A stretch of 13,195 nt of DNA from an uncultured Bacillota bacterium (GTDB lineage Bacteria > Bacillota > Clostridia > Lachnospirales > Lachnospiraceae). This document shows positions 6,889 through 13,195 of the stretch, piece by piece. The notes under the pieces were generated by a model that saw nothing but the letters and a program-made list of their open reading frames with translations, was not told the origin of the DNA and searched no databases. Position numbers and translations under genes: made by a program. How positions within the stretch are numbered: position 1 is the stretch's first letter; each line of letters begins with the position of its first letter. The stretch covers positions 1-13,195 of the forward strand of contig CAJKMA010000070.1 in the NCBI GenBank assembly GCA_905200905.1. The letters run 5' to 3'.

Positions 6889-7818
6889 ATGGGTGAATTT
6901 GATTTTACATATATTCTTCCAGAAAATTTTGAAAAGCGTGTTGTTCAGTACCTTTTGCAATTAGCCAATAGACAATTGGCAGAAGCATTTCAGCACTGCA
7001 AGTATGAGTATGAAGATGTTGGTTTAGCATATTATGCTGGTCTAAGAGGGGATAACTGGAACAAAAGAGCTCTTGACTTTAAATTTGAGGGTACAGACAA
7101 GGATATTTCCGTATTAAAACGTGCAGATAAAAAATTAAAAGACGCTATTGGAAAAGCTCTTAAACCAAGCGAGTCTGGATTCCTCATTAGAAACGTTGTT
7201 TATTTTGATGCGGATGTTTCATTGGAAGATGTAGAAAGTCCTTCGTCTAATGAGGAAAGATTAAATTGTGATATTCAAACAGCCAAAAATGTTCTCAATG
7301 ATTTAGTCCAAATAGGAGAACGTGTATGTTGGAATGCTTTATTCAACGCTGAAAGTTCAGAAAATAGTATCAACGATTATTTTAGGGATATGTTTTTTGC
7401 TAAGGGGTATCTCGAAGTAAAAGATCAATCTCGACACGGTGTGTCTGCGAGCGGCAAAGATGCTGCTGAGGTTGATATCCTGTTAACTAAGGACGGGAAA
7501 GAAATCGGCATATTTGAAGGTATGAAATTAAATAGCGTAAATGCCGATTATATAGACAGACATATCAGTAAATTAATAACGAATTATAATGCCTTAGGTA
7601 CCGCTACTTTTATTGTAGCCTATGTTAATTCAGCAAATTTTGAAGCATTTTGGGAAAGGTATTCTGAGCATATTCTGCACTATGATTTTCCACTTCAGAT
7701 AAAGGAAAATTTTTCTCCGTTAGTTCATCCTAATGCTGCGACACGGATAGCATCAATGATTCTTACCAGAGACGGCTTTGATTTCCCGGTGTATTTTATT
7801 GCACTTAAAATAAGTTAG
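6889..7818 (+). CDS. Putative PD-(D/E)xK-type nuclease, possible defence effector
   Basis: A 309-aa protein with no gene name I recognise. The N-terminal half (1-130) is unassigned. The C-terminal half has the layout of a restriction-endonuclease-like fold: a helical NSINDYFRDMFFAKGY segment, then RHGVSASGKDAAEVDILL ending in Glu194/Asp196, then IGIFEGMKLN with Glu210 and Lys213, then YIDRHISKLITNYN. This resembles, from memory, nuclease-like C-terminal domains seen in anti-phage proteins. The spacing E-x-x-K differs from the textbook E-x-K. The start at 6889 has GAGG eight bases upstream; the in-frame ATG at 6871 has no such site. It lies 25 bases after the zinc-ribbon gene. Its AT-rich composition resembles the gajA/gajB pair rather than its direct neighbours, so it is probably cargo acquired separately from the backbone. 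Confidence 0.6.
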   Translation: MGEFDFTYILPENFEKRVVQYLLQLANRQLAEAFQHCKYEYEDVGLAYYAGLRGDNWNKRALDFKFEGTDKDISVLKRADKKLKDAIGKALKPSESGFLIRNVVYFDADVSLEDVESPSSNEERLNCDIQTAKNVLNDLVQIGERVCWNALFNAESSENSINDYFRDMFFAKGYLEVKDQSRHGVSASGKDAAEVDILLTKDGKEIGIFEGMKLNSVNADYIDRHISKLITNYNALGTATFIVAYVNSANFEAFWERYSEHILHYDFPLQIKENFSPLVHPNAATRIASMILTRDGFDFPVYFIALKIS

Positions 7819-7853
7819 AAACTGAAAGTGCATGATTGAAAGGAGGTGCGCCG

Positions 7854-9035
7854 ATGCCGGAATACAAATGGAACTTGAAGGGATATTCCTCAAAATATGG
7901 ATTTTATACCGGTGAAAACTTGTCTCGCATGGAAGCAGAGCGCACCTTACAGTTAGAACCGGAGCCGCCTAAAGTATCTAATTTGAATGACTATATCATC
8001 CAGGCACAGCAACAGAATAATTTGAGGTACCTGTCTTTCTTTCTGCATCACTATGAAAAGATGCTCAATGGACGGATTTATAACTTTTGGCGCAGCGACG
8101 GCAATGAGCGATATGATCCGGAGCGCTTCCTTGATTATAAAATGGCCTGCGTTGTGGCTGTGATTGAGCGCTTTTTAGATTATGATCCCAGCATAGGAGC
8201 TGACTTTACAACATATTTGTATCCTTTTATCACAGATGCTCTTCTTTCTTGTCGTATGCTGGAAGAAAGTTGGTCTGTGGATTCTCTGGATCAATACAAG
8301 AAAATTCGAGGAATTGCATGGAAATACCGCACATCGGGAGAACATGCACAGAAAACCATCTCCGAATATGCGGCTGAAAAGAACTGTAAGCAGGAAACGG
8401 CTGCTGAATATCTGAAGGCGGCAAAAGGGCTTCGCAGTCGCCAATCATTCTATGTTTCCCGACAAGATGAAGACAGCGAGGAAACCGGTGAAGATGTCAG
8501 CCGAGACGATCACTGGGACTACGCCGAAATCCTCTGGAATGGCATCAAAGCTGAAGCCATTCAAAAAGCTTTTGATACTCTCGACTATCGGGAACAGACT
8601 TTGCTGGAAAAACGCAATGCTATCTGTATGCACTGCGGCAGAGTAAGTCCTATGAGCAGCCGTTCTTCCTTTGAGGAGCTTGCTACTCTGTTTGAGGGAA
8701 GCGGAACCAGTGGTGCGGAACGTGCATATCGTAAGGCGCTGGACAAACTCACCACTATTTTGGTAGAAGAGGGTATTCTGCACGCTGTGCATCTAAAACG
8801 CAAAAACATTACCAGAAAGAAAAAAGAAATCGCCACCGCAATCTATCTGTATCAGGTAGACTACGATGGCGAATGGGGCGAAATATATTTTGACTTTGTG
8901 AACCGGACAACGGAAATCCGAAAACTTGCAGAATGGGATCGAATGATTAGTCAAGTATTCGCTAAAAAAGCAATCACATACCTAACACGTCATGTGGAAC
9001 CTATGAACGTAAAACAAGCATACATTGTCTGTTAG
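7854..9035 (+). CDS. Sigma-70-like protein of mobile-element type
   Basis: A 393-aa protein resembling a divergent sigma factor. Residues 58-136 look like region 2: LSFFLHHYEKMLNGRIYNF, a core helix, then FLDYDPSIGADFTTYLYPFI, comparable with the 'FDP..G..F.TYA...I' segment of sigma-70 proteins. Residues 166-196 form a helix-turn-helix-like middle region (ISEYAAEKNCKQETAAEYL). Residues 237-305 resemble region 4 (AFDTLDYREQTLLEKRNAIC, then FEELATLFEGSGTSGAERAY). The region-4-like part has an insert with Cys258-x2-Cys261. About 90 extra residues follow. AGGAGG at 7841-7846 fixes the ATG at 7854 rather than a TTG six codons earlier. It may direct transcription of element genes or act as a plain DNA-binding regulator; the latter cannot be excluded. 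Confidence 0.65.
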   Translation: MPEYKWNLKGYSSKYGFYTGENLSRMEAERTLQLEPEPPKVSNLNDYIIQAQQQNNLRYLSFFLHHYEKMLNGRIYNFWRSDGNERYDPERFLDYKMACVVAVIERFLDYDPSIGADFTTYLYPFITDALLSCRMLEESWSVDSLDQYKKIRGIAWKYRTSGEHAQKTISEYAAEKNCKQETAAEYLKAAKGLRSRQSFYVSRQDEDSEETGEDVSRDDHWDYAEILWNGIKAEAIQKAFDTLDYREQTLLEKRNAICMHCGRVSPMSSRSSFEELATLFEGSGTSGAERAYRKALDKLTTILVEEGILHAVHLKRKNITRKKKEIATAIYLYQVDYDGEWGEIYFDFVNRTTEIRKLAEWDRMISQVFAKKAITYLTRHVEPMNVKQAYIVC

Positions 9036-9059
9036 CTATACGGTGTAAGGAGGTTTATC

Positions 9060-11030
9060 ATGCTTTTATCAAAAATTACAATAAATAATTTCCGATTAAT
9101 TGTTAATGCCGAACTGGATGTTCATCAAAACATAACCTTAATTGTTGGCCGCAACAATACAGCAAAAACATCGTGTATGAACATTTTAGAGAAGGTGGTT
9201 AAAAATAGGGTTTTATCATACGATGATTATCCTTTGCAGAGGCGAAAATATGCGTTTATACTGTTGGCTCAATTTATGAGAAAAAAGATAACGTATGAAC
9301 AGCTATGCAAAAGATTACCGTTAACATCAATAGAGTTCCTCATCGATTACTCTTTAGATGATGCGGAAGATAATTTAGGAGCACTTTCCCCATTTATTAT
9401 TGATGTAGATGTTGATACAACAACTGCATTAGTTAAAGCTGAATACTCATTGAAAATGGATGAGGAATCGTTGCGTAACTGTTTCCATACCTGTTTTTAT
9501 AAAGACGGGACATTTGCCTTAGATCCTCAAGAAACAAAAGAGGTATGTTCTGCAAATTTCTCAAAAATGTTTGAATTGGTTATATATGCTATTAATCCCA
9601 AGGACAAAGCAGATGTACAAATAAAAACACAAAAAGAATTGGCAGATCTTTTTCCATTCTATCCAATACCAGCAGAACGTGTATTAGGGGAAGCCACAGA
9701 GCAAAATTATAATTCTTTAGGAACGCTGATTAGTAGCTATTTTAGTGTCGATATAAAAAATTTAGACCCCAAAATAGCAGCAGATGTATTAAAGCTACGT
9801 GAAACTGTTGAGGAAGCAAACAAATCCATTCAAAGGGAAAGCAGTAATCTCCTCAGCTCGATTGTTGGAAAGGCTATTGGCTTTGGTTATCCGAACGGAG
9901 AGGAATTGCAGCTTGGAGTCAACACTAAACTACAAATTGATAATCAGATAAAAGACCAAACAGAATTAACCTATACGGCTCCACTTGCCGGGGAAGCTCT
10001 TCCAAGCTCACATAATGGCCTTGGCTACAAAAATCTTATAAAGATGGAATTTTTACTTGCTGATTTCTCAGAAAAAATTAAGCAAGATCACACAGCATGT
10101 ATTCCATTATTATTTGTCGAAGAGCCGGAATCACACATGCATCCCCAAATGCAGCACACGTTCGCAGGATATTTACAAACATTCTTATCAAAAATATCGG
10201 ATGTACATATTCAAACCTTTCTGACTTCGCATTCGGCACATATTGCTAATACTATGGATTTTTCCAATATCCGGTATGCACAAAAGACAAAAAGAGGCGT
10301 TGTTTATAAGGATTTAGGCGCTTTTGGTGCAGAAGATCCCGAAAATATGGATTTTATCAAGAAGTATCTAACGTTGAGCCGTTGCGACCTGTTTTTTGCT
10401 GATAAGGTTATTTTTGTGGAAGGGGCATCGGAACGTTTGCTTGTCCCGGACATGATAGAAAAATGTGATAAATCAGGACTGTTTGCGCCCATAACATATA
10501 AGCTTCCAGCTCAATATTATGCATTAATTGAAATCGGCGGGGCATATGCATATAAATTTATACCATTTGTTCGCTTTTTGGGGATTCCCTGCTTGATTAT
10601 TACTGATATTGATGCAATGAAAGATGGGAGAACTAAATCTGTTGTGAGCAAAGGGAAAACCACATCAAATTCAACAATTAAATGGTGGGTTAGACAAGTA
10701 AAGGGGTTACCAAGTGCTGACAAAAGCAAAATAAAATTAGAAGATATTATAAATCTAACAGCTGACGAGAAAACCATAGATAAATGCCATATAGAATTTC
10801 AGGTTGCTGAAAATGGACTATGCGGAAGATCCTTAGAAGAAGCCATCAAAAACGTGAATAGAGCTTTTTATGGGTTAGCTGATCCTGTTACAGAGGAAAA
10901 ATTGGAATTTACAGAAAAAAGTAAAACAGATTTTGCGCTCAGATTGATTTGTGATTGCCCTGATTATTCTATTCCCAAGTATCTTAAAGATGGTCTGATA
11001 TGGCTCAATAAGCAAAAAGTCCTTGTGTAA
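9060..11030 (+). CDS. gajA: OLD-family ATPase/TOPRIM nuclease, GajA-like (Gabija)
   Basis: A 656-aa class 2 OLD protein. The N-terminal ATPase begins MLLSKITINNFRLI, with Walker A GRNNTAKTS (30-38, Lys36), an ABC-signature-like segment at about 315-335 (SHNGLGYKNLIKMEF) and Walker B FVEEPESHMHP with Glu354/Glu355. The TOPRIM part has KVIFVEGASER (Glu454), TDIDAMKDG (Asp516, Asp518) and a late KSKTDFAL segment with Lys622, matching the metal-binding layout of OLD nucleases. In Gabija, GajA is a nucleotide-regulated DNA nicking enzyme that works with GajB. Walker A has Ala35 where Gly is usual. It is longer than the well-studied Bacillus GajA (about 580 aa). AAGGAGGT precedes the ATG, and 13 bases separate it from the helicase gene. 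AT-rich relative to the sigma-like gene. Confidence 0.85.
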   Translation: MLLSKITINNFRLIVNAELDVHQNITLIVGRNNTAKTSCMNILEKVVKNRVLSYDDYPLQRRKYAFILLAQFMRKKITYEQLCKRLPLTSIEFLIDYSLDDAEDNLGALSPFIIDVDVDTTTALVKAEYSLKMDEESLRNCFHTCFYKDGTFALDPQETKEVCSANFSKMFELVIYAINPKDKADVQIKTQKELADLFPFYPIPAERVLGEATEQNYNSLGTLISSYFSVDIKNLDPKIAADVLKLRETVEEANKSIQRESSNLLSSIVGKAIGFGYPNGEELQLGVNTKLQIDNQIKDQTELTYTAPLAGEALPSSHNGLGYKNLIKMEFLLADFSEKIKQDHTACIPLLFVEEPESHMHPQMQHTFAGYLQTFLSKISDVHIQTFLTSHSAHIANTMDFSNIRYAQKTKRGVVYKDLGAFGAEDPENMDFIKKYLTLSRCDLFFADKVIFVEGASERLLVPDMIEKCDKSGLFAPITYKLPAQYYALIEIGGAYAYKFIPFVRFLGIPCLIITDIDAMKDGRTKSVVSKGKTTSNSTIKWWVRQVKGLPSADKSKIKLEDIINLTADEKTIDKCHIEFQVAENGLCGRSLEEAIKNVNRAFYGLADPVTEEKLEFTEKSKTDFALRLICDCPDYSIPKYLKDGLIWLNKQKVLV

Positions 11031-11043
11031 GGAGGGGAAACGT

Positions 11044-12792
11044 ATGTCAAAGGAACCTCAAAAATCAAACTTTGAGTTAGCACAAGAGGAAGCTAATAAA
11101 ATAGACTTACAGATTATCGATACCCTTCAAAAGGGATATAATTTTCGTGTTGAAGCTGGGGCCGGGTCAGGCAAAACCTATTCACTTAATAAGGTTATTG
11201 AGTGGATACAAGTAAATAAATGGAAGCAGTACCGCAAAAAGAACCAGCATGTAGTATGTATTACTTATACAAATGCCGCAGTGGATGTTATCTCCGGACG
11301 GCTTGCAAATGATTCTTTTATTATTCCGTCAACAATTCACTCTTTTGCATGGAATGCAATTAAGCAATACCAGAGTACCCTCATCAAATTTATAAGTGAA
11401 GATGAGACATTTCGGTCAACCGAAGGAGATTTTTTTGCAATTAGAAAAGTAGAGTATACATTAGGACATCGATATAATGAAAATGGTATCATGTATCTTT
11501 ACCATGATGATGTCATTCGATTGTTTGCTGCTCTTTTAGATAATGCAAAATTTCGCCGCGTTTTTAGCGATAAATATCCATTAATTCTAATAGACGAATA
11601 TCAAGATTCCTTAAAACCAATTATTGACCGATTTTTGGAATACTTTATATCACTCAATTCTGGTCCTCAATTTGGATTTTTTGGAGACTCATGGCAAACC
11701 ATTTATCAATCAAATAAGGCATGCGGTTTAATACAGCACGAAAATATTGTTGAAATAAAGAAGGGGGCCAATTTCCGTTCTGCACCTAAAATTGTAGATC
11801 TATTAAACTTTATTAGACCGGAGCTTCCTCAGCGCTCTGCCATTGACAACTTTGCTGGAGAAGTCACAGTTATTACATGTGATGATTATATAGGAGAGCG
11901 AAGAACGGACCGAAATTTCAAGGGCGATTTGCCTTCGCCTGAATTAAAAGAAAGACTTAATGGTCTAATGGAGCATATTAAACACAGCTGCATTCCTGCC
12001 AGTGAAAATGTAAAGACATTAATGATTACACATCGAGTTCTCGCTGCCCAACAGGGATATAATAAACTTTTAGATATCTTAAAGGATGGTCTTAGAGATA
12101 AAGAAGATCCATTTCTGCTATTTTTTATGGACCAGCTTGAACCAATATATCAAGCCTTAGAAACCAATGATATGCAGTTACTGTTTGACACGCTGAAACT
12201 AAAGCGTTATCCTATCACCAAAAAATCTGAAAAAGTTAAATGGAAAAACCTACAAGAAGCTTTGAAAATAGCACGCAAAAAAACCAGTGTAGATGTTCTT
12301 CAAACGGTATTTGAATCAAAGTTGATTCCGATTCCAGCAAAAATTGAAGGGTATTATGATCTATATCTAAATGCACCAGAAACAATGTATTCGGGAGCCG
12401 ATGTGACAATTAAGGATTTTTTGGACATAGAATACGAACAGTTTTTGGCAGCAATCAATTATTTTCATCCGGAAGCAGACTTTTCTACAGAGCATGGCGT
12501 TAAAGGCGAGGAATACGATAATGTGATTTTTGTTATAAGCAAAGGATGGAATCAGTATCAGTTTGAAACTTATGTCCCTATGATTAAAAATGGATATCCA
12601 CAGGATAAAGAGGCAGCATACATAAGGAATCGCAATTTGTTTTATGTGTGTTGTTCCAGGCCTAAAAAACGGCTTTATTTTTTCGTTTCTGTCCCTATTG
12701 ATCGAGTGTTTAGAAAATTCCTTACAGAAATGGTTGGAGAAGATAATATTCTTACGTATTCAGAATTCCTAAATTTTCAGAATCCAAAATGA
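11044..12792 (+). CDS. gajB: UvrD/PcrA-like superfamily 1 helicase, GajB-like (Gabija)
   Basis: A 582-aa SF1A helicase with a full motif set: Walker A GAGSGKT (39-45, Lys44), motif Ia-like CITYTNAAV, Walker B LIDEYQDS (Asp184, Glu185), motif III FGDSWQTIY (214-222 region), motif IV ANFRSAP with Arg245, motif V TEHGVKGEEYD (482-492) and motif VI RNLFYVCCSRPKKR with Arg539. This small UvrD form paired with an OLD-TOPRIM gene is the defining layout of Gabija, where GajB is thought to sense nucleic-acid ends and activate GajA. It is shorter than housekeeping UvrD/PcrA (about 700 aa) and longer than Bacillus GajB (about 490 aa). The ATG at 11044 has AGGAGG eight bases upstream; a TTG at 11023 inside the gajA stop region is rejected. 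A terminator follows 11 bases after the stop. Confidence 0.85.
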   Translation: MSKEPQKSNFELAQEEANKIDLQIIDTLQKGYNFRVEAGAGSGKTYSLNKVIEWIQVNKWKQYRKKNQHVVCITYTNAAVDVISGRLANDSFIIPSTIHSFAWNAIKQYQSTLIKFISEDETFRSTEGDFFAIRKVEYTLGHRYNENGIMYLYHDDVIRLFAALLDNAKFRRVFSDKYPLILIDEYQDSLKPIIDRFLEYFISLNSGPQFGFFGDSWQTIYQSNKACGLIQHENIVEIKKGANFRSAPKIVDLLNFIRPELPQRSAIDNFAGEVTVITCDDYIGERRTDRNFKGDLPSPELKERLNGLMEHIKHSCIPASENVKTLMITHRVLAAQQGYNKLLDILKDGLRDKEDPFLLFFMDQLEPIYQALETNDMQLLFDTLKLKRYPITKKSEKVKWKNLQEALKIARKKTSVDVLQTVFESKLIPIPAKIEGYYDLYLNAPETMYSGADVTIKDFLDIEYEQFLAAINYFHPEADFSTEHGVKGEEYDNVIFVISKGWNQYQFETYVPMIKNGYPQDKEAAYIRNRNLFYVCCSRPKKRLYFFVSVPIDRVFRKFLTEMVGEDNILTYSEFLNFQNPK

Positions 12793-12803
12793 AATAGTCA
12801 TGT

Positions 12804-12839
12804 ATAAAGCCCGCCGACCAGTAGGTCGACGGGCTTTAT
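12804..12839. terminator. Strong bidirectional intrinsic terminator
   Basis: The 16-base arms ATAAAGCCCGCCGACC and GGTCGACGGGCTTTAT pair with one mismatch around the loop AGTA. A GC-rich core flanked by AAA/TTT lets it work on both strands. It ends the gajAB operon and the convergent restriction-gene remnant. Confidence 0.88.
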
Positions 12840-12849
12840 GATGGTTTGC

Positions 12850-13140
12850 TTATAAAGCTGACTGCATATTAACCAAATCGGTTTTTGCGCTTTCCATCCT
12901 CATTCTCATGTACTCACCCATATAAATCCAATCAGGCGTACCATCTGCAATAACCGGAAGTTTAATCTTTTCTTCCTTCAGCAAATCAGGAAACAGGCCA
13001 AAATTATAAGGATACTTATGAACTACAGTTTGCAAACATGATGCGAGAAACATGCACACCAATGGATTAAATTCACATGTATCTATATAATAGATGTCAC
13101 GTCCCGACAAAAAAGGTTCAGGTTGATAAAAAAAGGTCGC
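12850..13140 (-). pseudogene. hsdS: 3' remnant of a restriction-modification specificity (S) subunit
   Basis: The frame reads FFYQPEPFLSGRDIYYIDT, then FLASCLQTVVHKYPYNFG, then KIKLPVIADGTPDWIYM. This is the characteristic C-terminal end of type I or BcgI-like S subunits (the 'KLPV..DG.PDW..M..Y' tail) and would be the end of the second target-recognition domain. Only about 95 residues remain, and there is no ATG: the apparent TTG start at 13110 lies inside the conserved motif. Going upstream, the coding similarity stops at about 13140, where an insertion-sequence-like end begins, and the frame closes with TGA at 13150-13152. It is convergent to the gajAB operon and shares its terminator. The family call is firm; the subtype (type I or IIG) is not, since the rest of the gene is missing. 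Confidence 0.72.
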
Positions 13141-13167
13141 GAGACCGTTTCAAGTTTTGTGTAAACT
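13141..13167. mobile_element. Possible inverted-repeat end of an IS256-family element
   Basis: GAGACCGTTTCAAG followed by TTTTGTGTAAAC has the form of IS256-family terminal repeats (GA-rich tip, then TGTGTAAA at about position 18-25), as remembered for IS256 and IS905. It begins exactly where the S-subunit reading frame loses meaning. The transposase would lie to the right, outside the window. The remaining bases to 13195 are AT-rich and non-coding. Confidence 0.45.
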
Positions 13168-13195
13168 CAAAAAACTGATATAAGATATGTCATTA

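Larger units (their letters stand above)
1..12842. mobile_element. Mobilizable/integrative element (edges not resolved)
   Basis: A large serine recombinase, a MobA/MobL relaxase, a DUF3847 protein, a D5/P4-type helicase and a hairpin-rich intergenic region lie together on the minus strand. This gene set is typical of small integrative mobilizable elements of Clostridia. The plus strand carries regulatory-looking genes and a Gabija-like defence pair as probable cargo. Conjugation machinery (VirB4, coupling protein) is absent from the window, so transfer would need a helper or genes outside the window. The left edge probably lies near or left of base 1, because such elements often end close to the recombinase gene. 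The right edge cannot be placed: it could be anywhere from after the sigma-like gene to beyond the window. No direct repeat marking both ends was found. Confidence 0.55.

Noticed and set aside
9060..12792. Reading the OLD-helicase pair as PARIS, Septu or a RecBCD/AddAB-like repair pair.
   Set aside because: PARIS pairs an ABC-type ATPase with a separate TOPRIM protein, and Septu pairs an ATPase with an HNH protein. AddAB proteins are far larger. An OLD protein with its own TOPRIM followed by a short UvrD-like helicase fits Gabija best.
13138..13146. Short GGTC/GACC palindrome near the right end considered as an attachment site.
   Set aside because: The arms are four bases only and no matching copy is found near the left end of the window.

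Overview
The window looks like part of a mobilizable or integrative element from a Gram-positive gut-type Firmicute (Clostridia). Every main gene has a strong AGGAGG-type ribosome binding site. The mobilization genes are of the MobA/MobL plus DUF3847 type common in Clostridia, and a large serine recombinase is present. The organism assignment is inference from gene style, not from a database match.

Left half, minus strand (61-5524): a D5/P4-type helicase ('plasmid primase'), a non-coding stretch full of hairpins (3864-4210, candidate oriT/replication region), a DUF3847 protein, a MobA/MobL relaxase, a 64-aa overlapping small protein, and a large serine recombinase. This is the transfer, replication and integration module.

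Right half, plus strand (5751-12792): starting from a good extended -10 promoter at about 5710, five genes follow head to tail with gaps of 13-35 bases. They are a zinc-ribbon protein (recalled as DUF6076), a protein with a PD-(D/E)xK-like C-terminal half, a sigma-70-like protein, an OLD-family ATPase/TOPRIM nuclease (GajA-like) and a UvrD-like helicase (GajB-like). The last two have the architecture of the Gabija anti-phage system. The zinc-ribbon and sigma-like genes share the composition of the mobilization module. The nuclease-like gene and the gajA/gajB pair are visibly more AT-rich. This suggests defence cargo inserted at two places around backbone regulatory genes.

A strong bidirectional hairpin terminator (12804-12839) ends the operon. 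Beyond it, on the minus strand, lies the 3' remnant of a restriction-modification specificity (S) subunit. It is cut at about 13140 by a sequence that resembles an IS256-family inverted repeat, and the window ends inside that presumed insertion sequence.

The best candidate for something undescribed is the five-gene plus-strand operon: a Gabija-like pair co-transcribed with a sigma-like factor and a third, nuclease-like gene on a mobilizable element. No tRNA, rRNA or CRISPR array was seen.
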